This document shows, one piece after another, positions 9,193-19,307 of a stretch of 64,000 bases of DNA. The notes under the pieces are model-generated. The model searched no databases, was not told the origin of the DNA, and saw nothing but the letters and a program-made list of their open reading frames with translations. Made by a program: the position numbers and the translations under genes. The stretch is from Nitrosococcus wardiae. Lineage in GTDB: Bacteria > Pseudomonadota > Gammaproteobacteria > Nitrosococcales > Nitrosococcaceae. The stretch lies in contig NZ_CP038033.1 in assembly GCF_004421105.1 (NCBI RefSeq), forward strand, positions 453,659 to 517,658, read 5' to 3'. How positions within the stretch are numbered: the stretch's first letter is position 1; every line of letters starts with the position of its first letter.

Positions 9193-10761
9193 ATGAAACC
9201 GATAGCCCGCGCACTTATCAGCGTCTCCGACAAAACCGGAATAGTGGCGTTTGCACAGCAGCTCCAGACACAGGGTGTCGAAATCTTATCTAGTGGTGGT
9301 ACCGCCCAACTACTCCAAAAGCACGGCATTAGAGTCATAGAAGTCTCTACTTATACCGGTTTCCCAGAGATGATGGGAGGACGCATCAAAACCCTCCATC
9401 CCAAGATCCATGGGGGCATCCTAGGGCGAAGGGAAATTGACACCGCCACCATGGCTGAGCATGGCATCAACCCCATTGACCTGGTGGTCGTCAATCTTTA
9501 TCCCTTCGAGCAAACGGTGGCAAAACCAGATTGCGACTTAGCTACCGCCATTGAGAACATCGATATCGGTGGACCAACCCTGCTTCGGGCCGCGGCCAAA
9601 AACTATGCCGCAGTCACCGTCATCGTTGATCCAGCCGACTATGAGCAAGTCCTCACCGAAATAGCGGCCAACGACGGTGCTGTCTCACCCTCTGCCCGCT
9701 TCAAATTGGCAGTAAAAAGCTTCGAACACAGCGCCCGCTACGATGCTGCTATAGCTAATTACCTGGGAACACTTAACCCGGAAGGTGAAAAGAGTGTGTT
9801 TCCCCACAGCTACAGTATCCAATTTGCCAAAAAGCAAGAAATGCGCTACGGAGAAAATCCTCATCAGCGGGCAGCCTTCTATGTGGAACATGCTCCCCCA
9901 GAAGGCACTATTGCCGCTGCCCAACAACTACAAGGAAAAGCCCTTTCCTTTAATAATATTGCTGATACAGATGCTGCTTTAGAATGTGTGAAAGCTTTTC
10001 ATGAGACCCCTACCTGTGTCATTGTAAAACATGCTAACCCCTGTGGAGTAGCCACCGGAGAAGACCCGCAAACAGCCTACGAACGGGCCTATAGTGCTGA
10101 TCCTAGTTCTGCGTTTGGCGGCATTATCGCTTTTAACCGGCCGCTGGATGCCGCCACTGCACAAACCATCATTGAACGCCAATTTGTTGAAGTGATTATT
10201 GCTCCCGCAGTGGAAGCCGCAGCCCAGAAGATCCTCGCTACTAAGCCCAATGTCCGGGTAATGGCCTGTGGTGAATGGCCACTGCAGGCAACGGCTGGAT
10301 TGGATTACAAGCGGGTTGCTGGCGGTCTATTGCTCCAGGATCAGGATATCAATACAGTGCCTTTGGAAGCACTTCGTACCGTGACGGAACGATCACCGAC
10401 TTCTCAGGAACTCAAGGATCTCCTATTTGCCTGGCGTGTGGTGAAATTTGTCAAATCCAATGGGATTGTCTATGCCAAGGGCGAACAAACAGTGGGAATT
10501 GGCGCTGGACAAACCAGCCGGGTGATGAGTAGCCAAATTGCAGGACTTAAAGCGAAGGAGGCCGGGTTCTCGATCCAAGACGCAGTTCTGGCTTCAGATG
10601 CCTTTTTTCCCTTCCGGGACGGCTTGGACGCGGCTGCTAAAGAGGGCATCAGTGCTGTTATCCAGCCAGGCGGTTCCAAACGCGATGAGGAAGTGATCGC
10701 TGCTGCCAACGAACAGAATATGGCAATGATCTTTACTGGAATGCGCCATTTCCGCCACTAA
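9193..10761 (+). CDS. purH: bifunctional AICAR transformylase / IMP cyclohydrolase
   Basis: PurH performs the last two steps of IMP synthesis. The N-terminal cyclohydrolase domain (about residues 1-200) shows [18 protein letters not shown] and [11 protein letters not shown]. The C-terminal transformylase domain carries KHANPCGVA (catalytic Lys-His) and ends FTGMRHFRH. At 522 residues it is full length. AAGGA lies a few bases before the ATG. Confidence 0.97.
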   Translation: MKPIARALISVSDKTGIVAFAQQLQTQGVEILSSGGTAQLLQKHGIRVIEVSTYTGFPEMMGGRIKTLHPKIHGGILGRREIDTATMAEHGINPIDLVVVNLYPFEQTVAKPDCDLATAIENIDIGGPTLLRAAAKNYAAVTVIVDPADYEQVLTEIAANDGAVSPSARFKLAVKSFEHSARYDAAIANYLGTLNPEGEKSVFPHSYSIQFAKKQEMRYGENPHQRAAFYVEHAPPEGTIAAAQQLQGKALSFNNIADTDAALECVKAFHETPTCVIVKHANPCGVATGEDPQTAYERAYSADPSSAFGGIIAFNRPLDAATAQTIIERQFVEVIIAPAVEAAAQKILATKPNVRVMACGEWPLQATAGLDYKRVAGGLLLQDQDINTVPLEALRTVTERSPTSQELKDLLFAWRVVKFVKSNGIVYAKGEQTVGIGAGQTSRVMSSQIAGLKAKEAGFSIQDAVLASDAFFPFRDGLDAAAKEGISAVIQPGGSKRDEEVIAAANEQNMAMIFTGMRHFRH

Positions 10762-10895
10762 GCCCTAACCCAAATGGTCACCAGTCTACAATCCTGGAGG
10801 GATAAAGAGTTCTAGGGGTTCCCCAAGAGTTATAGCCCCGGCCGTGATAGCCCAAACGCTTATCTCCTCTAGCCAAGGCCCCAGTACCCTGTACT

Positions 10896-13727
10896 ATGCT
10901 CGCCACAGTACCTGCTATCCTACTCCATAAGGACATTCGGCAACGCTTCTTCCTCCTCAATCGCCATCGCCTTGGGCGCGTCCGCGAATCGTTATGGCCG
11001 CGACAACGGGTTTTCCTCGATGTATTGCCGCTGTTATTCCATACTAACCATCCTCTCTTGCCTGGTTTCTCAGGTACCAGCATCCCCTGTGGAGTTTCTA
11101 ACTACTCCCCCACAGCAACGGCCATTAAGGCCGGACAATGCATCAGCAAGGGCTTCGCCTACAAAAAGTGGGTCCCCTCCATCCATCCGATTTATGGGCT
11201 TTTCCTTATGGGAAGTAGTGGCACAGTAGCCCAATCCAAGCAAAGTGATTTCGATATCTGGGTTTGTTGCCGCCCCGGATTACCGCAAACTGATAGAGAA
11301 AGCCTGCAAGTCAAATCTACCCTCATTGAGGCCTGGGCAGCAGAGCTTGGAATGGAAGTACACTTTTTCCTGATTGATGAAGAAGAGATCCGGGAAGGAC
11401 GTTTTGAATCCCTATCGAGAATCAGCAGTGGCTCTGCCCAACGTTATCTATTACTGGATGAATTTTATCGGACTGGGCTGTTAGTTGCTGGGCGCTCGCC
11501 TTTGTGGTGGCTTATTCCTCCCGAATGCGAGCCCTATTATGAGGACTTAGTGCAAAAACTCTCGCGCAAACACTTGCTCCGGACCAATGATTACCTGAAT
11601 TTTGGTGGTATCCCCCAGCTACCTGCAGCAGAGTTTTCCAGTGCTGCCCTCTGGCAGTTCAATAAAGCCATCGATTCGCCCTACAAGTCATTGCTCAAAT
11701 TACTGCTGATGGAATGCTATGCTTCCGAGTACCCCCATATCGACCTGCTTTGCCGGCATTATAAACGGGCAGTCTATGCTGGCAAAACCAACCTCAATGA
11801 GCTGGATCCCTATGTCATGATGTTGCAAAAAGTGGAAATCTATCTGCAGCATCGAGGGGAAACTGAACGCCTTGAATTGGCACGGTGCTGCTTCTACTTT
11901 AAAGCCAATGAACCCCTCAGCCGACCCGGGCGATCTGACCGTCCCGCCTGGCGCCGACAACTCCTACAAGCGTTGAGCGCTTCATGGGGTTGGGGCCAGA
12001 CCCGACTACTTCAATTAGACAGCCGTTCAGAATGGAAGATCCCCCAAGTCATAAAAGAACGACAACGGTTAGTGGATCAGTTAACTTATAGTTATCGCCG
12101 TTTGTCCCATTATGTCGGCGCTCAAACGAGGCAAACCCCCCAGACCCAGCAGGATTTGCATATCTTGGGACGCAAACTATATGCCGCTTTCGGGCGTAAA
12201 ACTGGGAAAATTGAATATACCAACCTAGAAATCTCCACCAATCTTAGGGAAGAATGGCTGTCATTTTATCAATTAGAGCAGCCCAACTGTCCTGCAGGAT
12301 GGATTTTATACCGGGGACGTCTTACCTCCGGAAACCATAGCACCGCCCTCAAACATGGCCACAATGTCATAGAACTTCTGGTCTGGGCCCATTTCAATGG
12401 CCTCATCAATCATGGAACTCACCTTGCAGCCTACTCTAAGAACGGCATGCCTAAGCCCCTTGAGCTGCAAACTTTGCAAGCGCAGCTACAAAAGCTATTT
12501 CCCCACTCTTGTCTCCATGGACAAACATTAGATAACTATGCTACTCCTCCGCTCATTGAGCGGGCGGTGGTTTTTATCAACGTGGGCATTGATCCCATGG
12601 CCCATCGCACCCGCCAAGGAATACACCTTACCAGTACCCGTGCCGATCCATTGAGTTATGGAGGAGTTAGGGAAAATTTCGTCCTTTCTCTTGAGATGGT
12701 GTTGTTGTCAAGCTGGAAAGAAGTCCTAGTCATCCCCTATAGGGGGAACCAAGGTATCTTAGAGTGTCTCAGTGAGTACTTCCGGTGGGCCCCTTTAGCA
12801 GAAGGCCAACCACCGCCACCGCTCATTGCCGGCTGCTACTCCACAAGCCATGGGCGGCACATCGCCGAACGGATCGAGATCCTGTTCCAGGATATCGTGG
12901 CCTGCTATTATCAAAATTATCCTCCCCATACGCGGTATGTATTGGGGATAGGGCAATATTACTTTATCTTGTGGTTCGAAAACGATAATTTGTATACTGA
13001 AAAACTGCCTAGCATGGAAGCACTGCTAAAAGCCCTAGGGCGTCCTCAACCCATTTTTACGCCCGTATTCTTGGACCGACGCCTTTCTCATTGTGCCTTG
13101 TTGCATCGCTTGTTTGAAGCTAATCTGCCAAGACAGGTACAGTGCTTCTACCGCGCTCAATCCAAAAGGATTGAACTTTTTATCTTAGACGAGCGTGGCT
13201 CGTTATTTCACCAAATCTATCCTGAGACCGACGCGAAAACACTGTTGGATCACTATTCACGCTTTCTTGATGCTATTGTCGAACGCCTCAATTTAATGCT
13301 TTCACCGGGATATCACAATACAGTTGTGGATAAAACAATCTATTATCGGCTATGTCAAAGTAGCTACGGACCTTGGATAATCGAACGCATACAGCCCGCC
13401 CCTCTTCCTCAAGCCAGTACCTATTTCCAGGTCCAAGTGCTAGGCGATGTACTGGATAATAATAAGGTTTTCACCGTTTTTTGTGATAACCGAGAGTTTT
13501 CTGCTTTTGAATATGGCGCCGATCTCTACCAAGAGGTGGCCCGCCACATACTCCAGCAACGAACAAACCATGAACCGTATCCTATCTATATCACCGATCT
13601 CGATCTCTCACCTGCCTTGCTCGATCGCGAATCCCTGGGTTCTCTCCAAACCGTGCATCTTCTTAACTATAAGCGTGTTATTGAAGATCAACTCAATCAA
13701 GCGCTTACCGAAGTCACCGCTGATTAA
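10896..13727 (+). CDS. cyaA: class I adenylate cyclase
   Basis: The class I (enterobacterial-type) adenylate cyclase makes cAMP from ATP for CRP signalling. The N-terminal catalytic domain has the nucleotidyltransferase signature LMGSSGTVAQSKQSDFDIWVC (about residues 105-125), with the two Asp in SDFD binding metal. The long C-terminal half matches the regulatory region of the family. At 943 residues it is longer than the E. coli enzyme (848). It appears monocistronic, and the 134 bp after purH show no clear promoter or CRP site to me. Confidence 0.95.
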   Translation: MLATVPAILLHKDIRQRFFLLNRHRLGRVRESLWPRQRVFLDVLPLLFHTNHPLLPGFSGTSIPCGVSNYSPTATAIKAGQCISKGFAYKKWVPSIHPIYGLFLMGSSGTVAQSKQSDFDIWVCCRPGLPQTDRESLQVKSTLIEAWAAELGMEVHFFLIDEEEIREGRFESLSRISSGSAQRYLLLDEFYRTGLLVAGRSPLWWLIPPECEPYYEDLVQKLSRKHLLRTNDYLNFGGIPQLPAAEFSSAALWQFNKAIDSPYKSLLKLLLMECYASEYPHIDLLCRHYKRAVYAGKTNLNELDPYVMMLQKVEIYLQHRGETERLELARCCFYFKANEPLSRPGRSDRPAWRRQLLQALSASWGWGQTRLLQLDSRSEWKIPQVIKERQRLVDQLTYSYRRLSHYVGAQTRQTPQTQQDLHILGRKLYAAFGRKTGKIEYTNLEISTNLREEWLSFYQLEQPNCPAGWILYRGRLTSGNHSTALKHGHNVIELLVWAHFNGLINHGTHLAAYSKNGMPKPLELQTLQAQLQKLFPHSCLHGQTLDNYATPPLIERAVVFINVGIDPMAHRTRQGIHLTSTRADPLSYGGVRENFVLSLEMVLLSSWKEVLVIPYRGNQGILECLSEYFRWAPLAEGQPPPPLIAGCYSTSHGRHIAERIEILFQDIVACYYQNYPPHTRYVLGIGQYYFILWFENDNLYTEKLPSMEALLKALGRPQPIFTPVFLDRRLSHCALLHRLFEANLPRQVQCFYRAQSKRIELFILDERGSLFHQIYPETDAKTLLDHYSRFLDAIVERLNLMLSPGYHNTVVDKTIYYRLCQSSYGPWIIERIQPAPLPQASTYFQVQVLGDVLDNNKVFTVFCDNREFSAFEYGADLYQEVARHILQQRTNHEPYPIYITDLDLSPALLDRESLGSLQTVHLLNYKRVIEDQLNQALTEVTAD

Positions 13728-13793
13728 GACTTCCGCTCCCCCCCACTCAGCTTTTATTATTATTTAACCATTTTTCAATGAAGGACAAAAACT

Positions 13794-14825
13794 ATGATTA
13801 GAGCGGGTATCGTGGGTGGAACAGGGTACACAGGAGTAGAGTTGCTACGCCTGCTTATTAACCACCCAAATGTTGAAATCGCCGCCATCACCTCTCGCAC
13901 AGAGGTCGGCACTGCAGTGAGCGAACTGTTTCCAAACCTTCGGGGCCATTTGGAGCTTCATTTTACCGAACCTGAACCCACCCACTTAGCTGATGAGTGT
14001 GATGTGGTCTTTTTTGCTACTCCCCATGGGGTAGCTATGGACATGGTACCCGCACTACTAGCGCGAGATACCCGAGTGATTGATCTATCCGCTGATTTTC
14101 GCCTTTCTGATCCAGTAGTATGGGAACGCTGGTATGGGCGCCCCCACGCAGCTCCTAATTTATTAGCTGAAGCGGTCTATGGTCTACCGGAGATCAATCG
14201 AGAGGCAATCCGCCAGGCGCGTCTGGTCGCCTGCCCAGGGTGCTACCCTACAGCAGTCCAACTAGGATTTCTGCCCCTATTAGAGCAACAACTAGTGGAC
14301 CCGGGCCGGCTTATCGCTGATGCAAAGTCGGGTGTGAGCGGGGCTGGCCGCAAAGCGTCTCTGGGGACCCTTCTTTGCGAGGCGAGTGAAAACTTTAAAG
14401 CCTACGGCGTAAGTGGACATCGGCATCTCCCTGAAATTATTCAAGGACTTCATCAGGTCAGCCAAACTCCTGTAGGCTTAACTTTTGTCCCCCATCTCAT
14501 TCCCATGATTCGGGGAATTCACGCCACCCTCTACGCTCAGCTCCAACAAGAAACCGATCTTCAAGCCGTTTATGAACAACGGTATGCCACGGCTCCCTTC
14601 GTCGATGTATTGCCGCCAGGGAGCCAACCAGAAACACGCAGCGTCCGAGGCAGCAATATGTGTCGCCTTGCTGTCCATCGTCCATCAGCGGGCAATACAG
14701 TCATCGTGCTTTCAGTGACCGATAACCTGGTGAAGGGCGCCTCCGGTCAGGCTGTCCAAAATATGAACCTTATGTTTGGCCAAGAAGAAACCTGCGGATT
14801 GACTAGCATTGCCGTCATCCCTTGA
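13794..14825 (+). CDS. argC: N-acetyl-gamma-glutamyl-phosphate reductase
   Basis: ArgC reduces N-acetylglutamyl phosphate to the semialdehyde in arginine synthesis, with NADPH. The 343-residue protein starts [20 protein letters not shown] (dinucleotide-binding). The catalytic Cys is in [14 protein letters not shown], and [12 protein letters not shown] and [17 protein letters not shown] are further signatures. It is the only arginine gene in the window. Confidence 0.97.
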   Translation: MIRAGIVGGTGYTGVELLRLLINHPNVEIAAITSRTEVGTAVSELFPNLRGHLELHFTEPEPTHLADECDVVFFATPHGVAMDMVPALLARDTRVIDLSADFRLSDPVVWERWYGRPHAAPNLLAEAVYGLPEINREAIRQARLVACPGCYPTAVQLGFLPLLEQQLVDPGRLIADAKSGVSGAGRKASLGTLLCEASENFKAYGVSGHRHLPEIIQGLHQVSQTPVGLTFVPHLIPMIRGIHATLYAQLQQETDLQAVYEQRYATAPFVDVLPPGSQPETRSVRGSNMCRLAVHRPSAGNTVIVLSVTDNLVKGASGQAVQNMNLMFGQEETCGLTSIAVIP

Positions 14826-14862
14826 TCTTAGTTTCTACCTAATCAAGAGTTTCTAGGCATAG

Positions 14863-15594
14863 ATGGCAAAACGTACTGATCCCCGTATGGTTATTAGGGA
14901 ACATCGCCCTTGGCGTGGGTGGCTCTTTAGCATCGCCTTAATAACTGTAAGTGGGATTGCGGGTTGGCTGCTTCCCTCCCACCTCCCTCCCTTGTTAGAA
15001 CAAACGTCCAATAATACTCCTAATACTCCCTCTCCATCGGCACTGAATTCTCAGGAACGACTTTCCCATCTACAGCAGGAAAATATCCACCTGCGAGAAC
15101 GGCTAGCCCAGATCCAACGGGAGCTGGAAGTGGAGCAGCATGCGCGTGCCGATCTCAGTGCCAATTTAGTGAACTTACAAGAGGAGATTCTGGGACTCAA
15201 ACGTCAACTGGCGACTTATAAAGGGCTGGTGAAGTCCCTTGAGGAACAAGGTCTCCATATCCAGGATCTTACTTTTAGTAAGACAGCAACAGAACGGTTG
15301 CTCCACTACCGTCTGGTGCTTACTCAAGGTCGCAAAGTGGACCGCTTGGCCCAAGGCCAAGTCCATTTGGTCATTCAGGGTATATTAGAGGGAAAATCAG
15401 CCCGATTCGGACTCGATACCCTTTCTAAGGGTAACCCCGTTACATTTAGGTTCAAATATTTTCAAATCCTAGAAGGAGAGTTATTGCTGCCAAGAAATTT
15501 TAAACCGACTCAGGTTAAGATTGCCTTACTCCCCGAGGATAATCCTTCCAAACTAGTGGAACGGACCTTTGAGTGGAGATCAGTAGGAGGCTAG
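14863..15594 (+). CDS. DUF6776-type membrane-anchored coiled-coil protein
   Basis: A 243-residue protein of unknown function. It has a short basic cytoplasmic N terminus, one membrane helix (about residues 22-38) and a periplasmic coiled coil rich in Gln/Leu/Arg (about 63-120). A beta-rich C-terminal domain of about 120 residues ends the chain and includes RLLHYRLVLTQGRK. I believe it belongs to the DUF6776 family, from its architecture and from its position just before a bactofilin gene. That neighbourhood suggests a part in cell-envelope or scaffold assembly, but this is inference. Confidence 0.65.
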   Translation: MAKRTDPRMVIREHRPWRGWLFSIALITVSGIAGWLLPSHLPPLLEQTSNNTPNTPSPSALNSQERLSHLQQENIHLRERLAQIQRELEVEQHARADLSANLVNLQEEILGLKRQLATYKGLVKSLEEQGLHIQDLTFSKTATERLLHYRLVLTQGRKVDRLAQGQVHLVIQGILEGKSARFGLDTLSKGNPVTFRFKYFQILEGELLLPRNFKPTQVKIALLPEDNPSKLVERTFEWRSVGG

Positions 15595-15649
15595 CAACTA
15601 TACTTCAAGACCCACAATCCAAATTGACCACCCCTCGTCAGGAGAGCTT

Positions 15650-16099
15650 ATGATGTTTAAATTTCAGAAAAAATCTAAGCGCAGAATTCAACTCGATACC
15701 TTAATTGGAGAGTATACCCGGCTTGAAGGCAATATCACCTTTAGCGGAGGGCTACGCGTGGAGGGGTATATAAAAGGAGATGTCATCGCTGAAGATGAAG
15801 ATTCCCTATTGACGATCAGTCAGGATGGAGCTATTGAAGGCCAAGTTAAAGTTCCCTATATCATTCTTAGTGGTTCAGTTACGGGCGATGTCCACGCCAG
15901 CGAGCGCATTGATCTCGCACACCAAGCACGGATTCATGGAGATGTGTATTATCACTTTATTGAAATGGCGGTAGGCGCAAAAATCAACGGAAGTCTGATC
16001 CATATGGAAGAAAAGCAGATTCCTAACCTAAAACTAGCAGCTGGACCGGATATAGAAACTCCCCCCCCCGTACATGGTCTTAAAGAAAGTCATACTTGA
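15650..16099 (+). CDS. bactofilin (polymer-forming cytoskeletal protein)
   Basis: Bactofilins polymerise without nucleotide through a right-handed beta-helix and localise wall-modifying or polar machinery. The 149-residue protein has a short basic N terminus (FKFQKKSKRR), then the core with LDTLIGEYTRLEGNITFSGGLRVEGYIKGDV and SGSVTGDVHASERIDL. A short Pro-containing tail follows. GGAG precedes the double ATG. The tail codons include a run of nine C (16061-16069), where a slip would change only the last 13 or so residues. The pair with the upstream coiled-coil gene (55 bp gap) is probably an operon. Confidence 0.92.
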   Translation: MMFKFQKKSKRRIQLDTLIGEYTRLEGNITFSGGLRVEGYIKGDVIAEDEDSLLTISQDGAIEGQVKVPYIILSGSVTGDVHASERIDLAHQARIHGDVYYHFIEMAVGAKINGSLIHMEEKQIPNLKLAAGPDIETPPPVHGLKESHT

Positions 16100-16160
16100 C
16101 TGTTTCAGTAGGTTTTAGATAATAGAGAGTTAATCTTTAAATTTTGGAGATCATGCGACC

Positions 16161-16511
16161 ATGAGCACGACTAACGCCATGCCAAGTCCGTTAATATTTA
16201 CCGATGCTGCCGCTAGCAAAGTCAAAGAGCTTATCGAGGAGGAAGGTAACCATAAGCTGATGCTGCGGGTATTCATTAGCGGTGGCGGGTGCTCTGGCTT
16301 CCAATATGGATTTACCTTTGATGAAACCTGCCATGAAGGTGATACGCAGGTGGAAAATGGTGGGGTCACCCTACTCATTGATCCCACAAGTTATCAGTAC
16401 TTGGTAGGAGCGGAAATCGACTACACTGAGGGCTTGGAAGGAGCCCAATTTGTGATTCGTAATCCCAACGCCGCGACCACGTGTGGCTGTGGTTCTTCAT
16501 TCTCAGTTTAA
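16161..16511 (+). CDS. erpA: A-type iron-sulfur cluster insertion protein ErpA
   Basis: ErpA delivers [4Fe-4S] clusters to apoproteins such as IspG/IspH and respiratory enzymes. The 116-residue protein has the three conserved cysteines: one in [12 protein letters not shown] and two in [11 protein letters not shown] at the end. [14 protein letters not shown]-type residues begin the A-type domain. It is followed by a hairpin terminator and then a [2Fe-2S] ferredoxin gene, which fits an Fe-S theme. Confidence 0.95.
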   Translation: MSTTNAMPSPLIFTDAAASKVKELIEEEGNHKLMLRVFISGGGCSGFQYGFTFDETCHEGDTQVENGGVTLLIDPTSYQYLVGAEIDYTEGLEGAQFVIRNPNAATTCGCGSSFSV

Positions 16512-16544
16512 AAATCCCTCTACTCTTTTGGTTTTATTGCAGCG

Positions 16545-16567
16545 CGCCCGCTTGCTGCGGGCGTTTT
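16545..16567 (+). terminator. rho-independent terminator after erpA
   Basis: CGCCCGC-TTGCT-GCGGGCG is a perfect 7 bp GC stem with a 5-base loop, followed by TTTT. It starts 33 bp after the erpA stop. Confidence 0.75.
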
Positions 16568-16600
16568 GGTACTTCCAGCCGGGCTTCAGAAACACCACCT

Positions 16601-16915
16601 ATGAATGAATCTTACTATCATTATCACGTATTTTTTTGTACTAACCAGCGGGATAATGGCCGCCCCTGTTGTCAGAATCATAATGCTTTAGCACTTCGAA
16701 ACTATGCTAAAGAGAGAGTAAAAGCCCTAGGGTTGGCCAAGCAGCGTCAAGTACGCATTAACACTGCCGGATGCCTTAACCGATGCGCCCAGGGACCCAC
16801 TATTGTGATCTACCCTGAAGGAACTTGGTATACCTATGCCAATCGTGAAGACATTGATGAAATTATCAACGAACATCTGATTAAGGGTCACCCCGTTGAG
16901 CGTCTGCGGATTTAA
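16601..16915 (+). CDS. thioredoxin-like [2Fe-2S] ferredoxin
   Basis: A 104-residue protein of the thioredoxin-fold [2Fe-2S] ferredoxin family (related to the NuoE C-terminal domain and the Aquifex/Azotobacter small ferredoxins). Cluster ligands are visible as C in FFCTNQR, CC in GRPCCQNH, and the C-x3-C in AGCLNRCAQGP. The start at ATG 16601 gives the typical N terminus with YHYHVFFC. The frame is open further upstream into erpA, but that stretch is unrelated. Partners are unknown. The next gene starts 27 bp downstream, so the two may be cotranscribed. Confidence 0.88.
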   Translation: MNESYYHYHVFFCTNQRDNGRPCCQNHNALALRNYAKERVKALGLAKQRQVRINTAGCLNRCAQGPTIVIYPEGTWYTYANREDIDEIINEHLIKGHPVERLRI

Positions 16916-16942
16916 GAGAAATTCCCCTGGGAAAAAGTTATT

Positions 16943-17806
16943 ATGGATCCGGAAACCTATTGCCAAAACAAGGCAACCCGACCAGGGACGAGTCTTTACT
17001 ATAGTCTCCTCTTTCTGCCCGAACCTCAACGGCACGCGGCCACCGCGCTCTATGCCTACCAAAAAGAGATCGTCGGCATTGTAGCCGAGTGCTCCGATTT
17101 AGGCGTTGCCCAAGCTAAGCTCCAGTGGTGGCAAGAGGAAATTACTCGATTATTTACCGGTCATCCCCGGCATCCCGTCACCCAGTCCCTCGCTGCTCCC
17201 ATCCAAAGCTATCACCTCCCTCAACCCTCCTTTCTAAAGGTAATTGAGGGCGTTGGCAGTGATTTAGGGCAATGGACGTATCCCTCTTTTCAGAGCCTGA
17301 CCTCCTATTGCTACCAAGTTGCTGGGAGCATCAGTTCGATGGCAACCGAGATCTATGGCTACCAGGACCCAAAAACTCGAAAATATGCTGAAAATTTAGG
17401 AATTGCCTTACAGTTGACCTATATTCTGCGCAATATACGCCAAGATGCTGCTCGGGGCCGTATTTACCTCCCCCGGGAAGAATTCACCCGCTTTAGGGTC
17501 CCAGTGGAAGCTATCTTCTCTGGAGGTGACCATTCCAAAGGAATGGTCACTCTCCTCGCCCAGCACACAACCCGGGCCCGCCAATACTTTTGTAGCGCCT
17601 TAATTGAACTTGGCAAACATGATTACTATTCACAGCGGGCCGGACTCACCCAAATAGCACTGGGTTTGAGTACTCTGAATGCCATCGAAGAAGAGGGCTA
17701 CCCGGTCCTCCAGCAGCGAACCTCTCTAACCCCCTTGCGTAAGCTTTGGATCGCCTGGCGCACCTCGCACCGCGCCCGACGAGGCCTCGCTCCCCGGTGC
17801 CAATAA
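16943..17806 (+). CDS. squalene/phytoene-synthase-family protein with degenerate catalytic motifs
   Basis: A 287-residue protein clearly homologous to presqualene-diphosphate synthase HpnD: YYSLLFLPEPQRHAATALYAY, ECSDLGVAQAKLQWW, and DAARGRIYLPREE. Both Asp-rich motifs that bind Mg-diphosphate are damaged. The first (DDxxD in active enzymes) reads VGIVAE at residues 44-49. In the second, the first Asp is Asn (RNIRQD, 163-168). No other hopanoid gene is nearby. I therefore infer that it does not make squalene. It may be a non-catalytic relative, as NDUFAF6 is for complex I in mitochondria, or an enzyme with altered chemistry. It converges on rluB, 21 bp away. Confidence 0.85.
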   Translation: MDPETYCQNKATRPGTSLYYSLLFLPEPQRHAATALYAYQKEIVGIVAECSDLGVAQAKLQWWQEEITRLFTGHPRHPVTQSLAAPIQSYHLPQPSFLKVIEGVGSDLGQWTYPSFQSLTSYCYQVAGSISSMATEIYGYQDPKTRKYAENLGIALQLTYILRNIRQDAARGRIYLPREEFTRFRVPVEAIFSGGDHSKGMVTLLAQHTTRARQYFCSALIELGKHDYYSQRAGLTQIALGLSTLNAIEEEGYPVLQQRTSLTPLRKLWIAWRTSHRARRGLAPRCQ

Positions 17807-17827
17807 TCCCCCTCCACCGAGGGAAAA

Positions 17828-18613
17828 TCAGCGTTGTCCTCGGCCTCTGCCCGGTCGAGACTTGGTAACAACGAGGCGCTCCATTCCCGCCGCCTCTAAT
17901 AAGGCATTGAGTTCTGGTGGCTCTAGAAAACGCCAGCGCCCTCCCCGTAATCCAGGAGGTAAGCGGATGGGACCGAAACGGATGCGCATTAACCGACTGA
18001 CTCGAACCCCTTGAGATTCCCAAAGACGCCGAACTTCTCGATTGCGTCCTTCCCGGAGGATGACATGATACCAGTGATTGGTACCCTCGCCGCCAGCATC
18101 GAGTATTTGTTCAAAACGGGCCAGACCATCTTCTAATTGCACCCCTGCTTGTAGTCGCTCAATAACGGCCCCCGCCACAGTCCCTAAAACCCGAACTGCA
18201 TATTCCCGCTCTATTTGCGTGGAAGGATGCATCAAACGGTTCGCCAGGTCACCATCGGTAGTGAGCAACAGGAGACCGGAGGTATTGATATCCAAGCGTC
18301 CAATACTAATCCAGCGGCCCTGCTGAGGGCGCGGTAAGGACTGGAAAACATTAGGGCGCCCCTCCGGATCCTTGCGGCTACAGACCTCACCGGTGGGCTT
18401 ATGATAAACAATGACTTGAGAAGAAGGGGGTTGCAACCGCTTGGGCGATATGGGTCGACCATCGATAGTCACCTGATCCCTGACCGACACCTTATCCCCA
18501 AGCTGGGCTGGAACACCATTGACGCGAACCCGGCCTGCTTTGATCCATTCTTCAATCTCCCGGCGAGAACCTAGTCCGCCCCGCGCCAATACCTTTTGCA
18601 GGCGTTCTGCCAT
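17828..18613 (-). CDS. rluB: 23S rRNA pseudouridine synthase RluB
   Basis: RluB makes pseudouridine 2605 in 23S rRNA. From ATG 18613 the 261-residue protein begins MAERLQKVLARGGLGSRREIEEWI, an S4 RNA-binding domain. It continues with the RsuA-family catalytic motif GRLDINTSGLLLLTTDGDLANRL (catalytic Asp in RLD) and EGRNREVRRLWES. The open frame extends upstream to 18727 over the end of scpB, but family homology starts at 18613. The order scpA-scpB-rluB is a conserved bacterial operon. Confidence 0.95.
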   Translation of the reverse strand: MAERLQKVLARGGLGSRREIEEWIKAGRVRVNGVPAQLGDKVSVRDQVTIDGRPISPKRLQPPSSQVIVYHKPTGEVCSRKDPEGRPNVFQSLPRPQQGRWISIGRLDINTSGLLLLTTDGDLANRLMHPSTQIEREYAVRVLGTVAGAVIERLQAGVQLEDGLARFEQILDAGGEGTNHWYHVILREGRNREVRRLWESQGVRVSRLMRIRFGPIRLPPGLRGGRWRFLEPPELNALLEAAGMERLVVTKSRPGRGRGQR

Positions 18614-18638
18614 GGATAAATACCTTTCTTTCTGAAAA

Positions 18639-19307
18639 CTACTGCCTACGCAGCGCTTCATCAGAAGTGGATACAGGCTCAGCAGAAGCTTCCTTAGAGG
18701 GTGGTGGCTCCTGTTCCCGGACCGCACCCTCCTTCCCTAAGCCACCTTCAACCAAAGTGAGCTCTATTTGAGGTTCACCCAAAGTTTTTATTTCCGCCAG
18801 AGGCGGCAATTCATTCAAGCTCCTAAGGTTAAATTGGTCCAAGAATTTGCGGGTGGTACCATATAAAGCAGGCCGTCCAGGGACTTCCCGGTGCCCAAGA
18901 ACCCTCACCCACTCCCGCTCCTGCAAGGTTTTCATAATAGAACTGCTGACGGAAACGCCACGAATCTCTTCGATTTCCGCGCGGGTAATCGGCTGACGGT
19001 AAGCAATAAGAGCTAAAGTCTCTAAGAAGGCCCGAGAATAGCGGGAGGGCCGCTCTTCCCAGAGGCGAGAAATCCAAGGGGCTAATTCCTGTCGAATCTG
19101 GAAGCGATAACCGCTATGGAGCGCCTTCAACTCAATCCCCCGGCCTTCCCACTCTGCTGTAAGTTCCTCAAGCACCTTGCCTATCTGGTCGCGAGATGGC
19201 GGCCTCCTTTCATCAAACAGCTTACCCAACTGTTCCACCGACAGGGGCCGATCCGCCGCCAACAACGAAGCTTCAATAATATTTTTTAGGGAACATAACT
19301 CACTCAT
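18639..19307 (-). CDS. scpB: segregation and condensation protein B
   Basis: ScpB is the winged-helix kleisin partner that, with ScpA and SMC, compacts chromosomes. The 222-residue protein has IIEASLLAADRPLSVEQLGKLF at the N terminus, and LETLALIAYRQPITRAEIEEIRGVSV, the family signature, in the middle. A charged, Pro-rich tail of about 40 residues ends it. Its ATG overlaps the scpA stop by 4 bp. Confidence 0.95.
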   Translation of the reverse strand: MSELCSLKNIIEASLLAADRPLSVEQLGKLFDERRPPSRDQIGKVLEELTAEWEGRGIELKALHSGYRFQIRQELAPWISRLWEERPSRYSRAFLETLALIAYRQPITRAEIEEIRGVSVSSSIMKTLQEREWVRVLGHREVPGRPALYGTTRKFLDQFNLRSLNELPPLAEIKTLGEPQIELTLVEGGLGKEGAVREQEPPPSKEASAEPVSTSDEALRRQ

